From contig NZ_RBXD01000001.1 of assembly GCF_003634825.1 (NCBI RefSeq), positions 1,696,501-1,760,500 on the forward strand: a stretch of DNA of 64,000 bases. The letters are read 5' to 3'. The position numbers and the translations under genes are program-made. This stretch comes from Flavobacterium sp. 123. GTDB lineage: Bacteria; Bacteroidota; Bacteroidia; Flavobacteriales; Flavobacteriaceae. The notes under the pieces are model-generated. The model was not told the DNA's origin, did not search any database, and saw only the letters and a program-made list of their open reading frames with translations. Positions 1-9,063 of the stretch are shown here, in pieces; positions within the stretch are counted from its first letter, which is position 1; each line of letters begins with the position of its first letter.

Positions 1-1
1 G

Positions 2-442
2 ATGACTAAGCAGAGTGAAAACTATGTGTTGAAATCTGATGGTACAAAGAAAGCATTTTCTTTATTTGATAGAAGGACTGGTGCGTTTAAAATTAAATCA
101 CATATTAAAGCTTTAACTTCTTCGAAATTTGGTTTTGAATTTGGTGCGTGTGGAACTCGAAACGAAGTATTTACTATTGTGTTTGATTTAATAAAGAATC
201 AAGTGAGATTGGATAAAGTGATTAACAGTGGTAGTCCGTTAAATCTTACTCAATTGCCTTTGAAAGTTCCTGTGAATAAAGAGTTTGATGTCACGATTGT
301 ATCTGAGAACTCCGTATGTGTAATTTATATTAATGATGAAATAGCATTTACTAATCGTATTTATAAAATGAATCAAAATCCGTGGGCAGTTTTTGCTGAC
401 AATGGAGAGGTTGCTTTTACAGATTTGAAAATTTTCAAATAA
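2..442 (+). CDS. C-terminal beta-sandwich domain of a probable GH32-related protein (5' end outside window)
   Basis: The reading frame is open from the first codon in the window, so the ATG at base 2 may be internal and the protein probably begins upstream. The 146 visible residues are rich in beta-strand-like segments and end in a pattern (INDEIAFTNRIY, then NPWAVFADNGEVAFTDLKIF) that resembles the C-terminal jelly-roll seen after GH32 catalytic domains in Bacteroidota (DUF4975-like). No GH32 catalytic motif is visible in this part. The neighbours are a sugar porter and a full GH32 enzyme, which fits a fructan locus. A strong terminator follows 85 bases after the stop, so this gene closes its own transcript. 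A different concanavalin-like carbohydrate-binding domain is an alternative. Family assignment is tentative. Confidence 0.5.
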   Translation: MTKQSENYVLKSDGTKKAFSLFDRRTGAFKIKSHIKALTSSKFGFEFGACGTRNEVFTIVFDLIKNQVRLDKVINSGSPLNLTQLPLKVPVNKEFDVTIVSENSVCVIYINDEIAFTNRIYKMNQNPWAVFADNGEVAFTDLKIFK

Positions 443-525
443 ACTTAGCAAGATATAAATAAATTAAGGTCATTTCAATGAATACCGTTTAAAAAACAGA
501 ATACTCATTTTATAGTTTTATACCC

Positions 526-557
526 AAAGCCCATCAAATTTTTTGATGGGCTTTTTT
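526..557 (+). terminator. Rho-independent terminator after the first gene
   Basis: A 12-bp perfect stem (AAGCCCATCAAA at 527-538 paired with 542-553) with a 3-base loop is followed by a T-run. It ends the transcript coming from the left edge and separates it from the sugar-porter operon. Confidence 0.85.
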
Positions 558-1021
558 AATGATTTGTTTTAACCCTGTTGTAAAATAGTTATGCCGATTG
601 ATTAATAAAATCATTCCGTTCGACTTACTAATATAGATAGTCTATGGAAAGTCTGTTTTAGTTTTATTCTCAGCCAAATTCAAAAATAAACGTTATTAAA
701 TGAACTATTAATTGATAATTAATTTATCAAAAGTCCTCGTAAAAAAACTTAATTTATCTCTAATAGAAGTAAACGCGATAAATTATCAAATAGAATTACT
801 TATAAAAATACTTTTTTATAAATATTCGAAGTATCATCATTATAAATCATGTAACATAATTGTAACTACAACGAAATAGTTTGCGTTTTTTTTACGCTTA
901 ATGTGCTGAAATTAAACCATTTGAATGCGTTTTAATGTGATTATATGTAATTGTTACATATTCAAAATACTGACCCTTTTTTTACAAATATCTTAGCAAT
1001 TGAATTTAATATTTTTAGATA
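558..1021. other. Intergenic region upstream of the fructan operon
   Basis: About 460 AT-rich bases without a credible gene. It contains two GATAA-type inverted repeats: TTGATAA-ttaat-TTATCAA at 712-730 and GATAA-a-TTATC at 777-787. They could be operators of the fructan operon, but in such AT-rich DNA chance is possible. I see no convincing TTTG/TAnnTTTG promoter pair close to the ATG at 1022. No regulator gene of this locus is inside the window. Confidence 0.4.
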
Positions 1022-2338
1022 ATGAAAAAAATTGTTGTTTGGTCTTTGATTGCTTCACTTGCAGGATTTCTTTTTGGTTTTGACACAGTAGTTATATCTG
1101 GGGCTGATAAAAAGTTACAAGAACTTTGGAATTCATCGGATGCTTTTCATGGAACTGTAGTTATGGGAATGGCTTTATGGGGTACCGTTTTCGGCGCTAT
1201 ATTCGGAGGGATTCCAGCGAATAGAATAGGTAGAAAAAATACATTAATATGGATAGGAATATTATTTTTCTTTTCAGCTATTGGATCCGCTTTAGCAAAT
1301 GATCCAATTGTTTTTGCCGTTTTTCGATTTGTTGGTGGTTTAGGAGTTGGGGCTTCCACAATTGCAGCGCCAGCATATATTTCCGAAATAGCTCCAGCAA
1401 AAGATAGAGGTAAATTAGTTGCTTTTTACCAATTCAATATTGTTTTAGGAATTCTTATTGCTTTTCTCTCTAATTATTTATTAAGAAATATAGGTGAGAA
1501 TTCTTGGAGATGGATGATGGGCGTACAGGCAATACCATCTTTTATTTATACCCTGTTTATTTTTACAATTCCTAAAAGTCCGAGATGGTTATTGTCTAAA
1601 TCCAGAAATGAGGAAGCTAAAAAAGTTTTAGCCTTAATGGGTCAAGAAACTGACTTTGAAGCAATGAAAAGAGAGATTGAACTGGATAATAATAATGCGG
1701 CTATTACACATGATACTATTTTTTTTAAAAAATACCGTACCCCTTTAATCTTAGCTTTTTTGATTGCTTTTTTTAATCAATTGTCAGGAATTAATGCATT
1801 GTTATATTATTCACCAAGAATTTTTCAAGAAGCGGGATTAGGAGAAAGTACCGCCTTATTAAGCAGTATAGGAATTGGAGCTATAAATCTAGTTTTTACT
1901 TTGATTGGTGTTTTCTTAATTGATAGGTTGGGAAGAAAAATTTTAATGTATATCGGTTCGGTAGGTTATATTATTTCCCTGAGCCTTGTAGCAATGGCTT
2001 TCTTTTTTAAATGGCAGGGAATTGCAGTGCCGATATTCTTGTTTTTGTTTATTGCATCTCATGCTATAGGACAAGGTGCTGTGATCTGGGTTTTTATTTC
2101 TGAAATTTTCCCAAATCATCTTAGGGCATCTGGTCAAGCTTTTGGCAGTACGACCCACTGGATTTTAGCCGCTATAATTCCATCGTTGATACCATTCTTG
2201 TTTTCTACTATAGGTCCTGGGATTGTGTTTTTGTTTTTTGCTGTGATGATGGTTTTTCAGCTTTTGTTTGTAATAATGTTAATGCCTGAAACCAAAGGGG
2301 TTTCTTTAGAAGAGTTAAGTAAAAAATTAATTAGATAA
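1022..2338 (+). CDS. MFS sugar porter (SP family), probable fructose or sucrose importer
   Basis: This 438-residue inner-membrane protein has the length and about 12 hydrophobic segments of the sugar-porter family (GLUT/XylE type). Family signatures are visible: GFDTVVISGA in TM1 (19-28), RIGRK after TM2 (68-72), PKSPRWL before the central loop (184-190), QLSGINALLYYSP in TM7 and PETKG at the C-terminus. It should move a sugar across the inner membrane by proton symport. The stop is 5 bases before the start of a GH32 lipoprotein, and the operon ends near a fructokinase. Fructose, or a short fructan or sucrose product, is therefore the likely cargo by context. The sequence does not prove the substrate. 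The ATG at 1022 is the natural start because TM1 follows at once. Confidence 0.85.
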   Translation: MKKIVVWSLIASLAGFLFGFDTVVISGADKKLQELWNSSDAFHGTVVMGMALWGTVFGAIFGGIPANRIGRKNTLIWIGILFFFSAIGSALANDPIVFAVFRFVGGLGVGASTIAAPAYISEIAPAKDRGKLVAFYQFNIVLGILIAFLSNYLLRNIGENSWRWMMGVQAIPSFIYTLFIFTIPKSPRWLLSKSRNEEAKKVLALMGQETDFEAMKREIELDNNNAAITHDTIFFKKYRTPLILAFLIAFFNQLSGINALLYYSPRIFQEAGLGESTALLSSIGIGAINLVFTLIGVFLIDRLGRKILMYIGSVGYIISLSLVAMAFFFKWQGIAVPIFLFLFIASHAIGQGAVIWVFISEIFPNHLRASGQAFGSTTHWILAAIIPSLIPFLFSTIGPGIVFLFFAVMMVFQLLFVIMLMPETKGVSLEELSKKLIR

Positions 2339-2343
2339 TAGTT

Positions 2344-3942
2344 ATGAAGATAATAATTAAAAAAGAATTTTTCAGGATTATGTGTTTCGTCATGGTTGCA
2401 GTAGTTTTAGTTGGATGTAAGCAATCTTTATTTGAAGAAAAGAAGAATTATACAGAATCAGAGTTATATAGACCAAATTTTCATTTTACTCCCAAAAAAG
2501 GCTGGATGAATGACCCTAATGGGATGTTTTATTACAATGGATATTACCACCTTTTTTATCAACACTTTCCAGATTCAAATGTATGGGGGCCTATGCATTG
2601 GGGACACGCTATCAGTACTGATCTTATAACTTGGACTGAAAAACCCATTGCACTTTATCCAGACGAAAAAGGGTATATTTTTTCAGGGAGTGCAGTTGTA
2701 GATATAAAAAACACTTCAGGATTTGGGAGTTTAAAAAACCCTCCTATGGTAGCAATGTTTACCTATCATGATATTAAAAAAGAAAAAGCGGGAGAGATTA
2801 ATTTTCAGTCACAAGGAATAGCCTATTCATTAAATGAAGGGTTGACCTGGACGAAATATGAAGCGAATCCAATTATTAAAAATCCAGATATTAAAGATTT
2901 TAGAGACCCAAAAATGACTTGGGATGCCATTCATCAACAATGGATAATGGTACTGGCAGCAGGAGATAAAACGATGTTTTATGGTTCTAAAAATTTGAAG
3001 GACTGGTCACTGCTTTCGAATTTTGGGAAAGAGATTGGAGTTCATGGAGGTGTTTGGGAATGCCCGGATTTCTTTCCTATGCTGGTTGATGGGACTAATG
3101 ATTACAAATGGGTTATGTTATCAAGTATTAATCCAGGAGGACCTAATGGTGGTTCAGCTACCCAATACTTTGTAGGTGATTTTGACGGTAAAAAATTCTC
3201 TATCGATGAAACTTTTTCAAAAGATGTAAAGCAACAAAAAGGGCTTTGGATTGACTATGGACGAGATAATTATGCGGGTGTTACTTGGGCTAATATTTCT
3301 GAGGTAGATGGTAGAAAATTATTTATTGGGTGGATGTCAAATTGGGATTATGCACAAAAAGTACCCACACAAACATGGAGAAGCAGTATGACTATACCTA
3401 GAGAATTAGTACTTGTTAATGATAACGGTCATTATATAGTTTCTTCTAAACCCGTAAAAGAATTACAAAATTATATTGCTAAAACTATTAAAAAAGAATC
3501 TCTTAAAATAGACAAAGAAACGATTTTGGTAGATAAAAAAGTAGTCGATTTATCAAAACTAGACATTCATTTTTCATTAAAGAATCTTAAAAAGGACGTA
3601 TACACCTTTTCATTATCAAATGATGCTAAGAATACAATTCAATTTGGAATCAATAAAAAGGAGAATTACTTTTTTATCGATAGATCAAAATCCGGAAAAT
3701 TAGCTTTTTCTAATCTTTTTGCAAAAAACATTTCAAAGGCTCCTTTTAAGGGGGACTTTGATAAAATGGATATAAGAATAATCGTTGATAAAACATCAAT
3801 TGAAATTTTTTATAACAATGGAAAAACAGTTATGACTGAGATATTTTTCCCGGATAAACCTATGGAATATTTTTCAGTTTCTAAAGCTAATACGGAGTAT
3901 ACCATTGAAAACTTAATTATTAACCAACTAAATTTTAACTAA
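2344..3942 (+). CDS. GH32 lipoprotein (levanase/inulinase/invertase family)
   Basis: The 532-residue product carries a lipoprotein signal with Cys25 in VLVGC, so it is likely anchored in the outer membrane or periplasm. The five-bladed propeller motifs of GH32 are clear: WMNDPNG at 54-60 with nucleophile Asp57, SGSAVVD at 114-120, RDPK at 187-190 (transition-state Asp) and ECPDFF from 239, with Glu239 as acid/base. The last 150 residues form the GH32 C-terminal sandwich. The enzyme hydrolyses beta-fructofuranosyl bonds in sucrose, inulin or levan; endo or exo action cannot be told from motifs alone. It lies between a sugar porter and a SusC-like gene (12 bases to the next start), so it is probably co-transcribed with them. 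Length is normal for the family. Confidence 0.93.
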   Translation: MKIIIKKEFFRIMCFVMVAVVLVGCKQSLFEEKKNYTESELYRPNFHFTPKKGWMNDPNGMFYYNGYYHLFYQHFPDSNVWGPMHWGHAISTDLITWTEKPIALYPDEKGYIFSGSAVVDIKNTSGFGSLKNPPMVAMFTYHDIKKEKAGEINFQSQGIAYSLNEGLTWTKYEANPIIKNPDIKDFRDPKMTWDAIHQQWIMVLAAGDKTMFYGSKNLKDWSLLSNFGKEIGVHGGVWECPDFFPMLVDGTNDYKWVMLSSINPGGPNGGSATQYFVGDFDGKKFSIDETFSKDVKQQKGLWIDYGRDNYAGVTWANISEVDGRKLFIGWMSNWDYAQKVPTQTWRSSMTIPRELVLVNDNGHYIVSSKPVKELQNYIAKTIKKESLKIDKETILVDKKVVDLSKLDIHFSLKNLKKDVYTFSLSNDAKNTIQFGINKKENYFFIDRSKSGKLAFSNLFAKNISKAPFKGDFDKMDIRIIVDKTSIEIFYNNGKTVMTEIFFPDKPMEYFSVSKANTEYTIENLIINQLNFN

Positions 3943-3954
3943 ACTATCTAAATT

Positions 3955-6900
3955 ATGAAACACAAAATTATTCTTTACCTAATCCTAATGGGGTCGTTTT
4001 TTTCTGTATCGGCTCAAAACATAGGCGTAAAAGGAGTGGTAACTTCTTCCGAGGACGGAATGTCTCTTCCCGGTGCGTCAGTATTGATTTCTGGGACAAA
4101 AACAGGAACATCTACGGATTTTGACGGTCAGTTTTCAATAAACAATGTAGACAAAAATGCTACTTTAATTTTTAGTTTTACGGGATATGAATCTCAGTCT
4201 GTTAAGCTAAATGGACAAACCAATTTAAAAATTGTATTGAAAGTAGAGTCTTTGAAACTGCAAGAGGTTGTTGTAACTGGTTATTCTAAAGAGAAAAAAG
4301 CTGATTTAACTGGTGCTGTTACCGTAGTAGAATTAAAACCTATTACTGGGCAAACTATGAGCTCGGGAAATGCTATGCAAGCTTTGCAAGGAAGAGTTGC
4401 TGGTTTGAATATAGAGAAGTCAGGAGATCCAAGTGGAGCAAATAGCAGAATATTAATTAGAGGGGTAAGTACACTTGGTAATACAGATCCATTGTATGTT
4501 ATCGATGGGGTTCCTACAACAAGACCTGAGGTTTTTGCTAGTTTGAGTCCAAGTGCTATTGCATCTATTCAAGTTTTAAAAGATGCATCGGCTTCTTCTA
4601 TTTATGGTTCTAGGGCTGCCAATGGGGTAATCATTGTTACTACTAAAAATGCTGCAAAAGGCGGTGTAACTAAAGTATCGTATAGTACAAACGTTTCTGT
4701 TCTTTCTGAGAAAAAACAACGCTACAAAATGCTAAACGCTTTGGATAGAGGAAAAGTGTTATGGCAAGCCTCTGTTAACGATGGAGCTAGTCCGTCTGGT
4801 GGATATGGAGAAATCTATGATTTTGATTGGAATAACGACTTCAGTAATCCAGTATTAAACAGCGTGAGTGTAAAGCCTTATGTAGGAGGAGATACTAATG
4901 TTCCTGTAGGGGATACTGATTGGCAAAATACTGTATACAAAACAGGGCTTCTTATTAATAATGATTTATCTGTATCTGGAGGATCTGATAAAGCAAATGC
5001 GGTATTAAATATGGGATATTTAGATAATTCCGGGATGTTGAAATATACTAATTATGAGAGATATTCTGCAAGACTTAATGCCAATTTCAAGTTATTTAAT
5101 GATAAAGTAAGATTTGGTGTGAATTCTCAATTTACACAATCAAACGAAAAAAATGCTGCAAATGACGTTGGAGGTGCTCCAACACCAGGTTTAGCAATAA
5201 CTCTTGCACCAACGATTCCAGTTTACACTGCGTCTGGTGAATATGCTGGTCCATTAGGATCTGGTTATTCAGATAGAAATAACCCACTATTAATGCAATA
5301 TTTGAACAGATGGGATAATAGCAAAAAAATAGCTTTGTACGGTAATGTTTTTACTGAAATTGACATTTTGAAAGGATTAACCTTTAGAAATAGTATTGGC
5401 GTTGATTTTAATGATTTCAGCAGAAAAGACATTGAGCCAATTGTAAAAAATGGATTTGTTAATAGAGGTAATAATAGTTTAGCTTTTGACACCAATAAAT
5501 ATTCTAGTTTAACAATTTCAAATACTTTAAATTATAATCTTAAAATTTCTGAACATAAATTTGGAATCCTTGTAGGTACTGAATCAACTAAAACGGATTT
5601 GAATACATTGTATGCACGTGCAGAGGGATTTGCTGTTGAATCAGAATCTTATTTTACACTATCTGCAGCTACTGGAGCTAGAACGAATAATGGTATTTCA
5701 ACTGGTAGTAGACTACTTTCTCAGTTTGGTAAATTTAATTATTCCTTTTCTGACCGATATTTAGCTTCATTCACTATTCGTAGAGATGGGTCATCAAGAT
5801 TTGGTCAAGACAATAGATATGGTATTTTTCCAGCTGTTACTGCAGGATGGAGGATAAATAATGAAGAATTTCTTAAAAATGTAACAGCTGTTTCAAACTT
5901 GAAGCTACGTGCTGGTTATGGAGAAGTAGGAAATCAATCTATTGGAGATAATGCTCGTTTTGGATTATATGAAGCTAGATATGGACCAAATCAAAATGTT
6001 TATTATCCGGATTTTTTCAATATTTATTATAACGTAGGTACTGCATATGATTTAAATGGGGCTAATACTGGAAATTTACCTTCTGGATTTGTATCCATTC
6101 AAGCTGCGAATTCAGGGTTAAAATGGGAAACTACCAAAGAGGTTAACGTAGGTTTGGATTTTGGTTTTTTCGGAGATAAATTGTCAGGTTCATTTGATTA
6201 TTTCTCAAGAAAGACAGTAGGAATTTTGATTAAACCACCAGTTGCATCTACTGTTGGAGAAGGACAGCAACGTTTTGTAAATGGTGCTTCAACTGCAAAT
6301 AAAGGTTGGGAACTTACAGTAGGATATGCAGATAAATTAGAAAACGGATTTTCTTATAATGTTACCACAAATTTTGGCGCAACCAAGAATAAAATTACTG
6401 ATTTGCCCGAAGTGGTAAGAGCAGCTTATCCAGGAACTGCAGCTAATTCAATAATTGGTCATTCACAATACGAAGTTTTTGGATATAAAACAGACGGCTT
6501 ATTCCAAAGTCAGGTTGAAATTAATGAATCTCCAACTCAAGTAGGTTCTCGATTAGGAGGTATTAAGTTTGTTGATATCAATGGTGATGGTGTTATAAAT
6601 TCAGATGACAGAACTTTTATTGGTTCAACACTTCCAAAATTAGAATACGGTATTAATATTAGTTTAGCGTATAAAAATATTGATTTTTCTGTTTTTGGTT
6701 CTGGTGTAGCTGGAAGAGTTGGGGTTGATCCTTATGTTTTTTGGAATAATTTTGTTCAAGGAAGAGATAATGCAGGGCCAGGAACATTGAATGCTTGGAC
6801 ACCAACAAATACAAATACTGAGGTGCCTTCTGTTTCATTAGCACACAATGACTCACAGATGTCAGATTATATCTTAAGAAATAATTCATATTTCAAACTC

Positions 6901-7104
6901 AGAAATATGCAAATTGGATATTCATTATCGGATAAGTTAGTTGAAAAATCGGGATTCATTACTAGTTGCAGAGTATATGCACAAGGAGAAAATTTATTTT
7001 GGTTTACGCCAAAAGGATATATTGGTTCCGATCCAGAACGAACAGATGTTAATAGAATACCAGTACCAACTACATTCTCATTAGGTGTAAACTTTAATTT
7101 TTAA
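3955..7104 (+). CDS. SusC-like TonB-dependent outer-membrane transporter (fructan locus)
   Basis: The 1049-residue protein has a signal peptide ending in SVSAQ near residue 21. A carboxypeptidase-D regulatory-like domain follows (about 22-105, GVVTSSEDGMSLPGASV). Then come the linker LQEVVVTGYS, a plug domain with the SusC hallmark DPLYVIDGVPT and ASSIYGSRAANGVIIVTTK, and a 22-strand type barrel ending in FSLGVNFNF. SusC proteins import oligosaccharides through the outer membrane together with a SusD lid, driven by TonB. The adjacent GH32 and fructokinase point to fructan oligosaccharides. It is followed after 9 bases by its SusD partner. No truncation is seen. Confidence 0.95.
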   Translation: MKHKIILYLILMGSFFSVSAQNIGVKGVVTSSEDGMSLPGASVLISGTKTGTSTDFDGQFSINNVDKNATLIFSFTGYESQSVKLNGQTNLKIVLKVESLKLQEVVVTGYSKEKKADLTGAVTVVELKPITGQTMSSGNAMQALQGRVAGLNIEKSGDPSGANSRILIRGVSTLGNTDPLYVIDGVPTTRPEVFASLSPSAIASIQVLKDASASSIYGSRAANGVIIVTTKNAAKGGVTKVSYSTNVSVLSEKKQRYKMLNALDRGKVLWQASVNDGASPSGGYGEIYDFDWNNDFSNPVLNSVSVKPYVGGDTNVPVGDTDWQNTVYKTGLLINNDLSVSGGSDKANAVLNMGYLDNSGMLKYTNYERYSARLNANFKLFNDKVRFGVNSQFTQSNEKNAANDVGGAPTPGLAITLAPTIPVYTASGEYAGPLGSGYSDRNNPLLMQYLNRWDNSKKIALYGNVFTEIDILKGLTFRNSIGVDFNDFSRKDIEPIVKNGFVNRGNNSLAFDTNKYSSLTISNTLNYNLKISEHKFGILVGTESTKTDLNTLYARAEGFAVESESYFTLSAATGARTNNGISTGSRLLSQFGKFNYSFSDRYLASFTIRRDGSSRFGQDNRYGIFPAVTAGWRINNEEFLKNVTAVSNLKLRAGYGEVGNQSIGDNARFGLYEARYGPNQNVYYPDFFNIYYNVGTAYDLNGANTGNLPSGFVSIQAANSGLKWETTKEVNVGLDFGFFGDKLSGSFDYFSRKTVGILIKPPVASTVGEGQQRFVNGASTANKGWELTVGYADKLENGFSYNVTTNFGATKNKITDLPEVVRAAYPGTAANSIIGHSQYEVFGYKTDGLFQSQVEINESPTQVGSRLGGIKFVDINGDGVINSDDRTFIGSTLPKLEYGINISLAYKNIDFSVFGSGVAGRVGVDPYVFWNNFVQGRDNAGPGTLNAWTPTNTNTEVPSVSLAHNDSQMSDYILRNNSYFKLRNMQIGYSLSDKLVEKSGFITSCRVYAQGENLFWFTPKGYIGSDPERTDVNRIPVPTTFSLGVNFNF

Positions 7105-7113
7105 TTAATTATC

Positions 7114-8853
7114 ATGAAGAAATATAATAATATAGTTACCATTTGCTTGTCAATTTTATTCTTGACATCATGTAGCTCGGATTTTTTAGAATATGAACCA
7201 ACAGGAGTATTGTCGTCTGAAAATGTGGCGACAGCTGCAAATGCGGAAGCACTTGTAAGTGCAGCCTATGCTGCAATTGGGAATGACGAAATGGTAGGTC
7301 CAATAACGAATCAATGGGTTTATGGAAGTGTTCGATCTGATGATGCTTATAAAGGCGGAGGTGGTCGTGGCGATGTTGATGTAATTGACCGTTACGAACA
7401 ATACAATACGACTATTGCAGATTATGGAGATTGGATGTTGCCAAGAACTTGGACAAATCATTATAAAGCTATTTCTAGAGCTAATTTTGCATTGTCGGTT
7501 ATTAATGCAATTCCAGATGCGGATTACCCATTAAAAAAAGTAAGACAAGCAGAATTACGTTTTTTAAGAGCCCATTCTCATTTTATGCTAAAGTTGTTGT
7601 TTAATAAAGTTCCTTATATCACAGAAGACCTTACACAGGAAGAAATATTAAAAACGTCAAATGATTTGTCAAGTGATGCTTTATGGGACAAAATTGCCGA
7701 GGATTTTAAATTTGCCTATGATAATTTACCACAATCTCAGGAGCAGGTGGGTAGAGCAAATAAAAACGCCGCAGCTGCTTATCTTGCTAAATTAAATTTA
7801 TATCAGGCATATAAGCAAAATGATGCACATCAAGTAACAAGTATTGATGCAGCAAAATTACAGGAAGTTATAGATTATGCTGATAAAGTTACTGGTACTT
7901 TAGAGGGAGATTTTGGAAATAATTTTTTAGATGGTCATGACAATGGTCCAGAATCTATTTGGGCTGTACAATTCTCTATAAATGATGGTACTAATACTGG
8001 AAGAGTAAGTTTTGTTACAGGGTTAAATTCTCCTCACGGAACTCCTCTTTATGGATGTTGTGGTTTTCACTTGGCTAGCCAAAATATGGTAAATGCATTT
8101 AGAACTGATGCTAATGGCTTACCATTATTAGATACTTTCAATGATTCAGATATTTTTAATACCATTACTGATGGGGTTGCTCCACTAGCGTCTGGAGTTA
8201 CTTTAGACCCAAGAATTGACCATACTGTTGGTATTCCAGGAAGACCATTTAAATATAAAAACACTTTAAAAACTTCTGGAGATATGGTTTACAATTTCAG
8301 TTGGGCTAGAGATCCAGGTGTTTATGGGTATTTTGGTAATATGAAAGAGCAACAATCTCCAGACTGTTCTTGCTACGTGAAAAATGGACCATTTATAGGT
8401 ACTTCTAAAAATGTTGATTTTATAAGATATGCAGATGTGTTATTATTTAAAGCAGAAGCATTAATTCAATTAAACAGATATGCTGAAGCATTACCTTTAA
8501 TTAATCAAGTTAGAGCAAGAGCTGCTGCGAGTAAAGAAATGCCGTTGGCAGCAGGAGCTTCAGATGTTTATAAAATTGCTCAATATCCTTCTTTTCCTTC
8601 AAAAGACTATGCATTGAAAGCATTAATGTTTGAAAGACGATTGGAGTTTGGTATGGAAGGACCTAGATTCTTTGATCTTGTAAGATGGGGAATAGCTGAG
8701 CCGGTATTGAATGCTTACCTAAATGTTGAGAAAACTAAAAGGGATTTTCTTTCTAATGCACATTTTACTGCAGGAAGAGATGAATATTATCCAATACCTC
8801 AAAGAGAAATTGATTTTACAGGAGGATTATATATTCAAAATCCTGGATATTAA
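7114..8853 (+). CDS. SusD-like nutrient-binding lipoprotein (fructan locus)
   Basis: The 579-residue lipoprotein has Cys20 in FLTSC followed by SSDFLEYEPTG, the usual start of SusD proteins. The tetratricopeptide-like helical region and the RagB/SusD C-terminal motifs are present: RYADVLLFKAEALIQLN, LMFERRLEFGMEGPRFFDLVRWG and the terminal YIQNPGY. It should sit on the cell surface as the lid of the preceding SusC-like channel and bind fructan chains. An odd point is a Cys-rich stretch (CCGF, then CSCYV) in the middle of the protein, which could form disulfides. Confidence 0.95.
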   Translation: MKKYNNIVTICLSILFLTSCSSDFLEYEPTGVLSSENVATAANAEALVSAAYAAIGNDEMVGPITNQWVYGSVRSDDAYKGGGGRGDVDVIDRYEQYNTTIADYGDWMLPRTWTNHYKAISRANFALSVINAIPDADYPLKKVRQAELRFLRAHSHFMLKLLFNKVPYITEDLTQEEILKTSNDLSSDALWDKIAEDFKFAYDNLPQSQEQVGRANKNAAAAYLAKLNLYQAYKQNDAHQVTSIDAAKLQEVIDYADKVTGTLEGDFGNNFLDGHDNGPESIWAVQFSINDGTNTGRVSFVTGLNSPHGTPLYGCCGFHLASQNMVNAFRTDANGLPLLDTFNDSDIFNTITDGVAPLASGVTLDPRIDHTVGIPGRPFKYKNTLKTSGDMVYNFSWARDPGVYGYFGNMKEQQSPDCSCYVKNGPFIGTSKNVDFIRYADVLLFKAEALIQLNRYAEALPLINQVRARAAASKEMPLAAGASDVYKIAQYPSFPSKDYALKALMFERRLEFGMEGPRFFDLVRWGIAEPVLNAYLNVEKTKRDFLSNAHFTAGRDEYYPIPQREIDFTGGLYIQNPGY

Positions 8854-8889
8854 TTGAAAGGATTATAGTTTTTGAGTTAGTTTGGTAAT

Positions 8890-8924
8890 TCCAGAAGAAA
8901 TTAATTAAAACGGTTTCTTCTGGA
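8890..8924. other. Stem-loop between the susD-like gene and the DUF4960 lipoprotein gene
   Basis: An 11-bp perfect inverted repeat (TCCAGAAGAAA at 8890-8900 and TTTCTTCTGGA at 8914-8924) with a 13-base loop lies 36 bases after the susD-like stop. There is no T-run, so it may be an mRNA-stability or attenuation hairpin rather than a strong terminator. Confidence 0.5.
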
Positions 8925-9063
8925 TATCAAAAGAAGTTATGAAATTGAAAATAAAATTAAATTTTTATCTCAGTTCTTCTGTTAAGACTTTTTATTAGGG
9001 TAAGCAGTTGTCAAGCAAATGATGATTTACTAACTATAAAATAACAACTAAAATAAGAAAATC

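Noticed and set aside
8939..9046. A possible small decayed lipoprotein between susD and the SGBP gene: a short frame from ATG 8939, then SSCQANDDLLTIK in another frame.
   Set aside because: The first frame stops after 19 codons and the second has no start; one frameshift would be needed. Too little sequence to support a gene or pseudogene.
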